Of a stretch of DNA of 64,000 bases, positions 1 to 11,510 are shown in pieces. The stretch's first letter is position 1. Each line of letters opens with the position of its first letter. The notes under the pieces were generated by a model. That model saw only the letters and a program-made list of their open reading frames with translations. It was not told where the DNA came from and ran no database searches. Where the stretch lies: the NCBI GenBank assembly GCA_037179385.1, contig CM074179.1:3596001-3660000 (forward strand). Reading direction: 5' to 3'. The translations under genes were made by a program, and so were the position numbers. Source of the stretch: Holothuria scabra (Eukaryota > Echinodermata > Holothuroidea > Aspidochirotida > Holothuriidae).

Positions 1-1229
1 CTCCTTCCGGATTTCAAATGTAAATTTATTGGCTCTAAAATTGTCTCCTACAAGTTTAAACATGTTTTCCTTACATTTGGATTACGAGGTGGCATTGGCG
101 TTCTGCCGGTACCTCTGCCGATGGCCCATTACGAGCTGCAAATTCCCCGCGAAAACCTGCAACAGTCTTTTCTTTACGATCGTCCCGGCTCAAAATAAAT
201 GTACACAAATGAAACAAACAACACATTAAAGCAACTCTAAATACTACTTTTATTATGTTGAAATCCTCAGACCTATAAGCCTCCGAAAATTTTTTTCTGA
301 AAAAGTCGGCTCAAAATATTAACTATTTTCTATTGAAATTGTCCTCTTAAAAATTCGCTTGGAGCTCAGACAGTCTGAGAATTTCGCGAAGTTAGAACTA
401 CTCGCGTCACACAGTAGAAAGTATCACTTTGTCGTGATGGGTTGATTTGCGAAAGGGAATAAGTTTAAAGAGCCCGATCGTTCAGGTAGCTGTTTTCAAC
501 AGTGACTTTTCTTTTGGTTTACACTGTCTTAGCAGGTAAAATTAAAAAAAAAAAAAAATTGAATATTAGATGTTCGTGTTTATGTATTTAAATTTATTCA
601 AAATAGTGACGTGTTACCTGATAAGTGCATTTTGGAGAATAGAGGCACTGTTTTATCCTGCCTATTACTTCATTTTAAAGTAATTTACGGTGTCTTGACA
701 AGAAAAAATTGGCCATACATGCAAATTTGACGAGACCGGCAGTGAAGGATAAGTTATCCAATCGGTTTACCGTTTATTTTGAAAGCAAATTTGAAAGCAA
801 AACGCAATTAAATTGCTTCGGTTCAAAGAGGGAAGAGAGCACGAGTAACCAGTTTCATGTAACGTGAAAACTAGAGTCACAGGGAAAATCTCGAAAAAAT
901 CGAAAATCTTGGACAAAACTCGTTTGGAAACCCTCGCTCCCCTTCGCAATGTTGGTCATAGTTAGTCTATTCACGGCATATATTCACTCTTTCAGCGCAA
1001 CATTGGAAAGGGGAGCGGGGGAGGGGATTCATGTAAGCCTTTGAACTGAAATTCAAGAATATTATGGCAAAGTGTCCCAACAGTTTGTCCAAGATTGTAG
1101 ATCTCGTATCGTCACAGCAGAGGCTTTCAGAAGCATTTTCGACTTTTCTTTAATTTTTTCTTTCTCTTCAAGAGAAGTAGAAATATTTATTATCTCCGAA
1201 TTAAGCATAAACCGAAAAATCTGATTTAC
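1..1229. other. no gene; one inverted repeat
   Basis: AT-rich. CTCGCTCCCCTTCGCAATGT (about 932) and CAACATTGGAAAGGGGAGCG (about 1000) form an imperfect hairpin of about 22 bp per arm. A-tract at 543-560. Confidence 0.5.
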
Positions 1230-2345
1230 TTTTTTGGTTTTGGTTCTGACTTGAAATCGTGAACTGAAAACCCCAGTTCCATTAAAAGATTTACTGTGGC
1301 TGTCAATGACTGTTCACTGTCATTAAATGTGTCTCCTCCCATGAAAATATCATCCATATAACCAACCACATTTAAAAACCTCTCTTTCGGAGGTTAGAAA
1401 ATACGGGTTTCAATAACTTTCTAAAAACCGGCGGAGCTGACGCTAGCCCATATGGCAGACATGTGTACTCATAGACATTAAGATTCCACTCAAAACTTAA
1501 GTATTTCCTGTGTTCAGCATCAACTGGTACTGAAGAGTAAGCGTACTTTAATTCAATTAACGCCATAAAACAATAACGCCGCATAAGTTGTACAACAGAA
1601 GGCAGACCATCCATCTTAAAATGGCGGTACTTAACAAATTTGTTCAATTGTCTTAGATTTAGGATCATCCTATGTGATCCATCCTTTTTTGGTATGAAGA
1701 AAATAGGTGACAGAAAGTCGCCTGGGCTTCTCTTAGTTGGGACTATAACACCTTCATCCAAAAGATTTTTAATTTTACCTTCATACATTTCCAAATTGGG
1801 TGCAGAGCCTCGTGACAAAAGGTTAAATTTGAAGGCGCTTTAGGTTCAAATTCTATTTTAAGCCCTTGTACTGTTTGTAACACTTCGTTATCAGTGGTTA
1901 CATTTAACCACGCTAAATAATATCTGGCAAGCCGACCAACAATTGTAACATTATCATATCCCATTGTATGATAAAAGGGTGATGAACACACCTCACCTTT
2001 TGTTCCAGAAGCTTCACTTAGTTCTTCTTGCAACCTTTCCCCGCAAAAGGTGGTCTGTAGGCCCAGGACTTACCTCTGGCTGAAAAAGGTCTACCTCTTC
2101 CTCTACATCCTCCTGCCTGACTATTGCCACGATATGACACTTTTGCCCCTATCTTGGTAGATGCGGCAATATCTTTCACCCGCTTTTCAATGTCATCCCC
2201 CAAAAGCTGAGTCGTCTCTGCAACATTCTGTGAGCATAGCTGTTGAAAGTCCTGACTCAAGTCAGATTTGATTATTTTCCTTCGAGCAAGATTAAGCTGT
2301 AGGTTACCTTGAGCTACCAGGGTTATGGCATCAAAAATACCATGA
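1230..2345 (-). mobile_element. DIRS-like retrotransposon: gag C-terminus and RT, broken
   Basis: In three frames, minus strand: a gag tail with LLGDDIEKRVKDIAAS and an R/G-rich end (2018-2345); a linker with GRLARYYLAWLNVTTD (about 1840-2033); and an RT with IFFIPKKDGSHRMILNLRQL, YEYTCLPYGLASAP and, after a one-base shift near 1375, a YMDD box at 1349-1360 (reverse strand). The RT resembles DIRS/Ngaro elements rather than Ty3. Frameshifts near 1375, 1820 and 2030 make it inactive. RNase H and the tyrosine recombinase are missing; homology ends near 1230. Confidence 0.8.
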
Positions 2346-2389
2346 CTATATGGAACGCGAAATCTGCAAGTATCATGCGACTACATCGG

Positions 2390-2580
2390 AGGGGAACGTA
2401 ACAACATGATGTGACTACGTAAAAACATGGTGTGACTTCCTAAACACATGGTGTGATAATGTAAAAGCATGGCGTGACTACAAAAAAGTATGGTGTGACT
2501 GCATAGCTTGGTGCGACTACGTAGCATGGTGTGACCACATTACATGCTGTGACTACATAAAACACGGTGCGAAAATTTAA
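2390..2580 (+). repeat. left-arm tandem repeats of the foldback element
   Basis: About nine degenerate units of 18-22 bp built on CATGGTGTGACTACGTA. They are the inverted counterpart of the array at 6060-6790. Confidence 0.8.
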
Positions 2581-2798
2581 AATTGCATTGTGAGGCAGGC
2601 GTGGTCAACTGTACGTAGACTGTGGGTGTGATGAGGAATCTGTACGTGACTGTATAAAATGACGGTGTGATGAGGAGTCGGCCAGTGACTGCCTAGGGTG
2701 AGGGTGTGATGATCTGATATAGAGCGTTGAACTTCTCCTGGTGTATTCAAATGTGAAATAAACTAGGAGTAATAGCCTGGCTTAAATTGAAAATGCAA

Positions 2799-3238
2799 TG
2801 TTACGAGACGACATCAACCAGATTGAATCCTTGGACGAGCGAGTGAAAAGTTCTAGAAAGTGCTAGCATCGGTGTTGTCTCTCGAGCATTTTCAACGGGT
2901 AACCCCAGAGAACATTCGCACAGTTACGAGATTGTACGATCACCTACTGGAAACTACTGTATGGTGTAATGGCCTAACAATAGCCAACTTGTGGTTACGG
3001 GTTACTGAGCCCAGAACGTTCGCTGTTTGTTTTGTACGAGATCAAACGAGACGTTTCCATAAGAGTCAGTTCCAGACTTTTCTGGAAGAACTACCAGATA
3101 TATAAAAGGTCATGCAAGCAGTGTGACAGGAGAGAAGAGAACAGAAGATACACAGATAATACCGAGACCAGACGCCTGCTTCGCCGCTTAATGCTGTAAT
3201 TGTGTCGCCATTTACCAATCACTATAGTCTTCATCCTG
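2799..3238 (+). repeat. truncated 5' LTR
   Basis: Matches 3809-4248 with no indel and six substitutions counted by eye (about 1.4%). It contains a TATA box, TATAAAAGG, at 3101-3109. Confidence 0.9.
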
Positions 3239-3552
3239 ATGAGCATGGTGTTGATCACCCTGTGTGTTATTATTCAAAGAAATTTGACAGACATCAGAAA
3301 AATTATTGTACAATTGAGAAAGAAATATTAGCTTTGATACTTGGTCTTCAGCACTTTGATGTTTATTTGGGGACTACTAGTTTCCCTGTTATTGTATATA
3401 TTGATCATAATCCTCTGACATTTCTGTCTAAGATGAAGAACAAGAATCAGAGATTGATGAGATGGAGTTTATTTCTACAATCATATAATGTAGATATTAG
3501 GCACATTAAAGGGAAAGACAATGTTGTGCCTGATGCTTTGTCAAGAACTTAA
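3239..3552 (+). pseudogene. Ty3-like pol RNase H fragment
   Basis: The frame gives HPVCYYSKKFDRHQKNYCTI, ILALQ-type helix ILGLQHFDVYLG, YIDHNPLTF and HIKGKDNVVPDALSR, which is the RNase H/connection part of Ty3/gypsy pol. It is fused in frame to LTR sequence (an ATG at 3202 lies in the LTR) and ends with a stop at 3552. No integrase follows; 3553-3790 has no coding signal. Confidence 0.85.
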
Positions 3553-3808
3553 TCTGATTGAGTAAATTAAAAGTCGTACTGTAATTTTGAAATTTTGATG
3601 TTGCCTGCAGCACAGTATGTATTAATGATGTTACTACTCCTGAATAATCATATTGTAAGACAAGTTTTATGTCATGATAGCGCCTTCCACTTGATATTGG
3701 AATGCATACTGTAATACTATAGTTATTACCATAAGGTAATATTGTAGATATTGTAACCTAAGTTTTGTCCTAGACGTCCAAAACTCTTTCAAGGGGGGGG
3801 GGGGGGAG

Positions 3809-4478
3809 TGTTACGAGACGGCATCAACCAGATTGAATCCTTGGACGAGCGAGTGAAAAGTTCTAGAAAGTGCTAGCATCGGTGTTGTCTCTCGAGCATA
3901 TTCAACGGGTAACCCCAGAGAACATTCGCACAGTTACGAGAATGTACGATCACCTACTGGAAACTACTGTATGATGTAATGGCCTAATAATAGCCAACTT
4001 GTGGTTATGGGTTACTGAGCCCAGAACGTTCGCTGTTTGTTTTGTACGAGATCAAACGAGACGTTTCCATAAGAGTCAGTTCCAGACTTTTCTGGAAGAA
4101 CTACCAGATATATAAAAGGTCATGCAAGCAGTGTGACAGGAGAGAAGAGAACAGAAGATACACAGATAATACCGAGACCAGACGCCTGCTTCGCCGCTTA
4201 ATGCTGTAATTGTGTCGCCATTTACCAATCACTATAGTCTTCATCCTGCCTTCGCAGAACCGAGTCCTACGCTGTGCTGCTGTACAATCGACGCTAACAA
4301 CACTACCCCTTGGACAAAGAGTGATACCTTAAGCTGTGAAAGATTGTAAGTAGATTCAAGATTAATTGTTGTAAATTTAAGGAAGTAAGAGGTGAATAAT
4401 AATTAAGTTGTTGATTTTAATCTCGCTCTTCTGTGGTCTTTCGCTGTTATTGGTATGTATTGCGACCAAGCCGTAACA
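3809..4478 (+). repeat. complete 3' LTR
   Basis: 670 bp, TG...CA ends, TATA box at 4111-4119. The sequence from 4249 to 4478 is the part missing from the 5' LTR. Confidence 0.92.
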
Positions 4479-5224
4479 GCAATAATGACTTCCAAAACAT
4501 TATATGAAATATACTTTGAAGAGAAATAAAAAAAATTGTGCAATTTAGGTGCATGTTACCTCAAAATACGTTTTGGATGACTACTCTTGACCTTGAAATA
4601 GATCTAGTTTGGATAAGGACTTAAAGTGCTCCAAAGCCGGGTTGTGGAGGGGGGGGGGGTACTTTCATCCCAATAGTTTGCAGTTTGAGCTTTTCGTGTT
4701 TTTCTTCAAATATTATATTTAACTATATGTTTGAGAACGGTCAAAAATACCTTTAAGAGTGCAACTTGAAAAAAGCCCGTATCCGACACTTGGAAAGCAG
4801 CCCGAGGGTCGGGGTTGGGGACAATTAGCAGGTAGACTGACCAGGTATGGTATTGCATATGGACCTAGCAATACCTTCATAACAGGGGTGACAAGCCAAA
4901 TAGGAGGGGTCTGGCCCATAATGCCTTAGCCGACGTTCGCTACGAGGTCGCGTGCCTTGGACCCCTGTTTGCACTGTATCTGCTTTTAACCTCAGTGAAT
5001 GGTGCCACATATTAATTGATGACCACATAAAGGAAATCTAGTCTTATTACCTTGCAAAGTACTTTTTTTCTTTTGTTAATATAGCAGGCTAAGAAGTTTT
5101 ACTTGAGTACGTCCGGGCCAGTTTCTAAACATCTTTGTCCGAAGTGGTCGATCAACAACTATTTCTATTAGGGGAAAGAATAATGGGGAGGCTTAGCTGC
5201 CATATATCGATCGCGCGCAGCCTC

Positions 5225-5330
5225 AGAGGTATATGTGGGCAAGTGGTTTGATGATCCGTCTTGCAGCAGAGAGTTTTAGGATTCGACTCCTGGCTGAGTC
5301 ATGAAAACTTTAAAAAGAAACCTACTGCCT
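5225..5330 (+). repeat. tRNA-like SINE head
   Basis: A-box-like TGGGCAAGTGG at 5235-5245 and a near-perfect B box GGATTCGACTCC at 5279-5290, 33 nt apart. It cannot fold as a full tRNA because the acceptor arms do not pair, so it reads as a SINE promoter. Confidence 0.55.
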
Positions 5331-5559
5331 CTGTGATTGGTGCTCAGCATGAGCAAGGAAAAAGTAGTGGCGGCGCTACCGCTACCTTGCCCCAAGTTTA
5401 TCATTTCCCCCACACCCCCCCCCCCCCCAGTTAGGTGTTGAGTTAACCGAAAAACTAAAAAATATAGCCCCTCCATACTTAATTTTTCATCCAGAGATAT
5501 GCTAAAACCTCAGACCTTTTGGGGCTTCGCGATCTGGATTCCATTCCCCATACAGGAAC

Positions 5560-5650
5560 ATGGGTGCTTTTGGCTCGGTTTCGCGCTGCGTCCGCAACGA
5601 TTTCCCCAACATTATCCTTTGCCCATAGTTCCCCCACACAAAAAAAAAAA

Positions 5651-5681
<31 letters not shown>

Positions 5682-5715
5682 CGCACACTTTTGATATTCT
5701 GGCTCCGCCACTCGA
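5560..5715 (+). mobile_element. hAT-like terminal fragment with A/CA tract
   Basis: C-rich stretch, then a run of about 27 A and a (CA)n tract, ending in CTGGCTCCGCCACT, which resembles the CAGTGGCGGAGCCAG ends of hAT-like elements. Overlapping ORFs here are low-complexity artefacts. Confidence 0.45.
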
Positions 5716-6059
5716 AACAAGCCGGTGAACCACAACTGAAGATATGCCGTGGCCAATCAGTTAGGAAATGAGTCTTAACGTTCTAATCGTCCACGGAGGT
5801 GGCGGAAACCTAGCAAGGGCACATTCGCTCTAGTGATACTCCCTCGGTTGTTATTCAGCATTGCGGTGTACATTTTAGTAATAATTGTGTTGTGTAGACT
5901 AGATATACGAAGAGAAGCTCAATGCCCTGTATCAGATCATCACACCCTCACTTTAGGCAGTCACTGGCCAACTTCTCCTTACACCGCCATTTTATACAGT
6001 AGTCACGTAAAGATTTCTCATCGAACCACAGTCATTACATGCACATAACCTATTGCCAC

Positions 6060-6790
6060 TCACAATACAACTTGAAGTGGTCACACCGTGTTTTATGTTG
6101 TCACACCATGCTATGTAGTCCCACCATGTTATGTAGCCACACCATGCTATGAAGTCACATTATGCTATGGACTCACACCATGCTATGAAGTCACACCATG
6201 TTATGAAGTCGCACCATGTTATGTAGCCAGACCATGCTAAAAAGTCACATCACATCATGCTATGTACTCACGCCATGATATGAAGTCACACCATGCCATG
6301 GACTCACACCATGCTACATAGTCACGTCATGTTATGTAGTCACACCATGCTATGAAGTCACACCATGTTATGAAGTCGCACCATGTTATGTAGCCACACC
6401 ATGCTATGCAGTCACACCATGCCATGGACTCACACCATGCTGCATAGTCACATCATGCTATGTAGTCACACCATCTTATGAAGTCGCACCATGTTATGTA
6501 GCCACACCATGCTATGGAGTCACACCATGCTAAGGATTCACACCATGCTACATAGTCACACCATGCTATGGACTCACACTATTCTATGTAGTCACACCAT
6601 GCTATGCAGTCACACCATGCTATGTAGTTATATCATGCTACGTAGTCACCCAATGCTATGCAGTCGCACGATGCTTTAATGTAGTCACATTATGTTTTAC
6701 ACTATCACACTATGTGTTAACGTAGTCACACCATGTGCTCATGAAGTCACACCAAGTTTTTACATAGTCACATCATGCCGCTATTACCTT
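6060..6790 (+). repeat. right-arm tandem repeats of the foldback element
   Basis: Roughly 40 degenerate units of 17-19 bp on GTAGTCACACCATGCTAT. Some longer blocks recur, so the array has partly grown by multi-unit duplication. The Met/His/Ser-rich ORF at 6491-6679 is a by-product. Confidence 0.85.
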
Positions 6791-6852
6791 CCCCTTCTAT
6801 GTAATCACAAATGGTCACATGTTGCTTGCAGATTTCGGGTTCCATATGAATA

Positions 6853-7481
6853 ATGCTCTTATCCACATCAGGACACGCAAGTAGCACTTTATCTGTTTCT
6901 AGGAGGGCAATTTTGACTTTAGTAATAGCAGTTTGGCACATCTGGAACTAAATGTCCCTGCCTCTGGTTGCGAGTCTCAATTTTTCCCACACCATTTGGT
7001 TGACTTTAGTCTGCTGAAGCATGTCACCCTTGTGACGGTCTGCAGTCCTTTTTACATTTTTCTCTGAATTTTTCGTCAGACATCTTACTTGTCTGCACCG
7101 TAGTTATCATATCTGCCACTTTTTGTTCCATTGGCGGGCCCGTGTCCTCGTCATCTAGTTAATTTAGGACCCTGTCTAAAACACGGGAAGACGCTTCGGT
7201 TTGATTTGCAGTATGTAGAGTATAAAAAATATTACAAACATCATCGCCGTTGTCTTCTTCAAGTTCTAGCCCAGCTCGATTAGGTGCAGGAGAAGGCACA
7301 TTGCCTAACGCAGTGGCCTCTTTAACGGCCTTCGTGATAAAGTGGCCAGTTCTGGCGTCAAGCCTTCCGGCAAATTGTTATTCACATTACCAGCCACTGC
7401 ATCACTTTGAGGCATTTCCGAAGGACCCGGCTCAGTCGGCGAAGAGTCGAAGCCCCCTCCAAAGTCAAGTTCTTCCTCCAT
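6853..7481 (-). mobile_element. DIRS-like gag N-terminus, broken
   Basis: ATG at 7481-7479 opens MEEELDFGGGFDSSPTEPGP. A frameshift near 7310 leads to a frame with ELEEDNGDDVCNIFYTL and then KMSDEKFREKCKKDCRP, with in-frame stops (one near 7160, others later). The order and the later KVKIALLE stretch fit a DIRS gag that continues at 2345 beyond the foldback element, so this is the other half of the same element. Confidence 0.65.
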
Positions 7482-7514
7482 GTTAACTTTGATTATTACA
7501 ACCCAAAATATACT

Positions 7515-7925
7515 CAGGCGCTTAAGTATGGCACGCCAAAGGCTCACCAAGTATGATGATGTTCTAAAAATACACGTTCATGTACTAAAATTACACGTTC
7601 ATGTACCCAAAATATACGATGATGTTCTAACTTCATACGATCATGATGTAAATTTACACCATCATGTACTAAAACCAAAAGTTCATCATGTTAAATGTTA
7701 CGATGTACTGTACATGCAAAATCATACGTTGCACATCTAAAAACACATGTTATTATTGTCTCTTCCGCATGCCATACTGAGTGAGCCTTTCGGAATACCA
7801 GAAGTCCGCCAAAAGGCTCACCGACATACGATGATCATCTACACTCAAAGTACCAGAAGTCCGCCAAAAGGCTCACTCAGTACGTCATATTTGGTGAGCC
7901 TTTTGGCGTGCAATACTTAAGCCTG
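7515..7925. mobile_element. 411-bp inverted-repeat element (MITE)
   Basis: The ends form an inverted repeat of about 40 bp: CAGGCGCTTAAGTATGGCAC at the left and the complement of CAATACTTAAGCCTG at the right, with GGTGAGCCTTTTGGCG inside both. TACT flanks both sides (7511-7514 and 7926-7929). Interior has short GTTCATGTACTAAAA-type repeats and two more CGCCAAAAGGCTCAC boxes. It sits 34 bp upstream of the DIRS gag ATG. Confidence 0.8.
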
Positions 7926-8162
7926 TACTAGAGTGCAGGAGTACCGACAATTGGGTCTACTCCTAGTACTACTGTACTGTTATTCTGTTCAGCGAGAAGA
8001 CAATTGTCTCTTACAAGTGCTGTTGACTTAATTGAAAAGCACATTTACACTCACCTAGGCTGCAAGAGTTGATGTTACATCAACGAAAGTCAAAAGCACA
8101 ATGAGGCTGTAGTCAGAGGTGCGCTCTCACGTATTTCCTGAATGCTATGCCTTGTGTGAGAT

Positions 8163-8315
8163 ACAATTTGTGATGTCATTGTTGTACTACTCAAATTACA
8201 ATCTTTTTATCTCTTTGTTTTTTATCTGAAAGTTACCGCACCATATAACAAGGTGTGATAACACTCTCACTCCTATGGGGTGATGCTATTAATTAAGCCC
8301 TCTCTGTGCATCATG
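8163..8315 (+). repeat. long-TIR element, left half of split copy
   Basis: Matches 24046-24182 (TTTGTGATGTCATTG, then GTGTGATAACACT and ATGGGGTGATG). Continues after the hAT-like insertion at 10957. Confidence 0.8.
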
Positions 8316-10956
8316 CACTAGCGTAGCCAGCGGGGGGCAAGGGGGCAGAGTGCCCCCCCCCCCCCCACAGAAATTTTGGGGACGCGATGGGCGATGTTAA
8401 AAAAATGAAGGAGAGCAAAAAAAAATAAAAAATATACGTCAAGAGGAGCGAGGGAATCAGGGGTATTTCTTACAGTTTTTCGGGGTGGGGGTCCTTAGTC
8501 GTTACGATAAAGTATGCAGTCCCCGACGACGACTAGTCTCCCCAATGGTTTACCTGTTTTTTGCTCTCAAGGGACAATTTCCCTAATAAGAAAACCAAAT
8601 TTTCGGCGCGCTACGCGCGCTATAGGACTCACTCCATTTTTTTCAATTCTTCCATACCACATAGCTAGGGAGTATAAGTCCTGTCAACCTTACCAAGTAA
8701 CGGGTAGGCACAATGCACATGTTATGTAAAGGGCGTAAATTTCTTCCCATATCACAAAGCTTAGTTGCTGTACTCTTGTGTGTGTCATGCTATAGGTCAG
8801 TTGGTGAGCGACTCACGGAGCATAGTTTGGTTATTTCATCGGGTATTCCAGGTGGTCTCGACACAATGTATGTTATCCCCGATACGGTCTACAACCCCTA
8901 TAGTTTCTATTTTTTTTTTTCTTTTTGTTCTTAATGATTACATCGGCTATGTTATTTTTGAAAGCCTACCAAAAATTTCTTGCGCTTCGCGCGCTTTGCA
9001 ATTTCACGATTCAGACTCAAAAGAACACTATAAGTGCGCAACTCGGCTTTTAAAATATTAAGTGATATTGTGCAAAATGTCCCCCAGACTGCAATGATAT
9101 GGGATAGTTAGGCCCCTTCATATTCCCTTCTCATCACCCCCTCGACATAGGCGCTGTCGGAACTTGTGGTCGCCGGCATGGCCTGCTCCCTGTCGGAAAT
9201 AATCTGTCGCCTTCCCATGGTCGATTTAGTTATTTTGGCTTTCAAAAGAGTTATTTCTGCGATAAAACCCAAAATGTTCGTTACGCTTTGCACACTCTTC
9301 CTCAGTTCCGTTACCCGGAGCTAATAAAGTACAAACCATTTCCATCTTTTCAAGTAAATGAATAAATAGAATAAATGGATTAATGTACATGTCGGGAATT
9401 TCATCTCATTTCGCTAAACTTAGTTAATAATCTCTTGTGTCAGTCGTGCGGTACGAACTCGAAGAAGGAAGTACAATTTAAGTTGTGCCCGATAGTACCC
9501 ACATGCCGGGACAATTGACCTATATAAGCTTTAAATAAATACAGATTCTTTTTAGTATAGGCTAGCCCAAAAAATTTTCGGCCGCTTTTCCACGGTTAAA
9601 TCAGTGCGGAAATACCTTCCTCCAGCATATACAAATTAATGTTGTATATGACTCGCATTGGCAGGTATAGTGCACAGGTTTTCTTCAAATCTCCCTCACC
9701 AACACGTGGATGGCATCCTGGCTGAGGGGCTTGGGGTCGCTACCCACCTGCCCCTTCCCCGTTCGGAAAGTGGACCTTCGTCGGGCAAATCCTGGCGCCA
9801 AGCTTGGAGGGAAGACACATTTTTTCCAGTTATGATTTGTATATGTGTAATGAAGCAATGAACTAAAAATGGAAGCTGCATTTTTTTGGAGAGCGGCAAC
9901 TATTTTGGAGGGGCGGCCAATTTCACTAGGAGGGCGTGTCGCCCTTCTAAAACCTCCTGTGGAGAACACTGGAATCTAGTATAAAAAGAACAAAATATAG
10001 CACCATATTGCATTTAAGCTCTTCGAGACAGCAAAAAATTCCAAAAAGGGAAGGGGACACCCAGGGAGACAGGCCCGTAGCCAGGGGGTTCGCACTTGCT
10101 CCCGCCCAGACCTATTTTTTTTTTTTTATTTAAATGGAGTTTTGGCGTTTTTCAGGGCAAAATTTCAATTCCGCCCATTTAGCCAATGTAAGCCTTATGA
10201 GTAGCTGTTTTGTTTCAGTGCAACACAATTCCCTAGGGCCCCATTGACTCGTACAGTAACCCTCTTACAGCCACACACTAACTTTCGAGGGAATAAGGAA
10301 AACATTGGTACAAGATTGAAAATGTCCAAAATTTCCAGTTTAGGTGTCCACCAGATCGCTCAATTTTGATGTAAAATTACAAAATCTCCTTGGGGTAGGA
10401 GGGGGAGAAACACGCCCTCTCCCCGTTCGGTCGCTCGGCTCCTCACTTGGGCGCTGAAAAATGGAAAAGTGGGGGCTAAAGATATGTTCAGCCCCTCAAT
10501 ATTTGACAAGTGCTCTAATTAAGAAGCAGAGAAAAATTCGTAGTCGGGCTGAACATATTCTTGCTTAGAACACTAGGGAAGTGCCGTTTCCGGCCATCTG
10601 AGGGGTTTGTAAAGGCATAAATTTCCTGGTACGCTCCGCGCCAATCGATATTAGAGCTCCGCTTAGAAACATGTATTATCATTTTTCATACACCGTTTTT
10701 TTTTTTTTTTTGCATTAATTGAGAATTTCAGAAATGAGATCCATATTTTCAGGCTGGGAACATGCAGAATAAAACATTCGGGAAGTGCCGTTTCCTGCCA
10801 TCTGAGGGGTTTCTAAAACCAAAAATTTTCTTGTACGCTCCGCGCCAGCTGATGGTGGCGCTCCACTTAGATAGTCCTGTCGGTCAAGATTGGGGACGAT
10901 GAGTCGACTTTGCGCCCCCCCCCCCCCCCCACAAGAAAATCCTGGCTACTCCCCTG
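8316..10956. mobile_element. hAT-like non-autonomous element, 2.6 kb
   Basis: The left end reads CACTAGCGTAGCCAG and the right end, inverted, CAGGGGAGTAGCCAG. Flanks are 8 bp: GCATCATG (8308-8315) and ACAACATG (10957-10964). The unbroken relative at 24175-24182 reads GCAACATG, so each flank differs from it by one base. Poly-C tracts lie near both ends. No transposase ORF is seen. It may hold nested insertions, since CGTAGCCAGGGGG recurs at about 10075. Confidence 0.75.
9108..9293 (-). other. small unassigned ORF inside hAT-like element
   Basis: A 61-residue frame (KSTMGRRQIISDREQAM...) with ordinary composition. I do not recognise it. It may be a chance frame or a captured fragment; listed only because it is less repetitive than its surroundings. 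Confidence 0.15.
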
Positions 10957-11215
10957 ACAACATGCTTTGTATGCAAACAGAAAGTGTTCAAGGTCATAAA
11001 AACATTTTTAATTTGAAAGGCAAACAAAGCAAGTAATGTGAGTTGTACAACAAGAAAGTCACAAATTATTGCGTAATGGACCATTTTGCTTTTAATAGCG
11101 AATGAACTTCAAGATTTATGTCTCAGCTAAAGAATGTACTACGAAGATGGGAGTTTGGCTATTAGAGTTCATTTTTCATGCTCTGAAATATACTTATTTG
11201 AATTTTTTGACTTGC
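10957..11215 (+). repeat. long-TIR element, right half of split copy
   Basis: Matches 24175-24432 (GCAAACAGAAAGTGTTCAAGG, then CACAAATTATTGCG and TTTATGTCTCAGCT). With 8163-8315 it restores a relative of the element at 23886-24432, lacking the left arm. Confidence 0.8.
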
Positions 11216-11510
11216 ACTAATTTAGAGAAAGTTAGCTTCATACTTTTTATTCTTCTACTCCATTTTAGCTTGCAAAAAGCGACAAAAGTATCAAACGAAA
11301 AGTGCTTGTTTTAAATTCCGTGAAAAAACTATGAAATGTTAAATGATTTGAGACACTTGTTGCAGAATTCCTTTTGAAATATGGAAACAATGCAGAAAAG
11401 CTTCGGAATCCACTCAATTGTCCAACGTCGCTCTGCGTACTTGTTCAGTGATATCGATGTGCTGATTGATTACATGTAAATCGTTATGGCACTTGCCCCT
11501 GCATCTAGCC

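Larger units (their letters stand above)
2799..4478 (+). mobile_element. Ty3-like LTR retrotransposon, internal-deletion derivative
   Basis: Flanked by a GCAA target duplication (2795-2798 and 4479-4482). The LTR begins TGTTACG and ends CGTAACA, a perfect 7-bp inverted pair. The 3' LTR is 3809-4478 (670 bp); the 5' LTR keeps only its first 440 bp (2799-3238) and then joins directly to pol RNase H. A purine tract lies at 3791-3808, just before the 3' LTR. R, U5, primer site, gag, protease, RT and integrase are absent, so the copy cannot replicate by itself. Confidence 0.9.
2345..6853. mobile_element. foldback-type element with long repeat-filled inverted arms
   Basis: Left arm (about 2345-2755) is the reverse complement of right arm (about 5895-6853). 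Both start from the outside with ATATGGAAC, then CGAAATCTGCAAG, then a field of short tandem repeats, then matching inner sequence around GTGATGATCTGATA (left near 2707, right near 5935). The right arm has many more repeat units. No transposase was recognised. It interrupts the DIRS gag. A clear target-site duplication was not found. The inside holds an LTR element, a SINE and hAT-like debris. Confidence 0.75.

Noticed and set aside
6491..6679. Met/Ser/His-rich ORF
   Set aside because: Translation of the foldback element's repeats.
6060..6790. CRISPR-like array
   Set aside because: Units are contiguous and degenerate, with no spacers; the context is a eukaryotic transposon.
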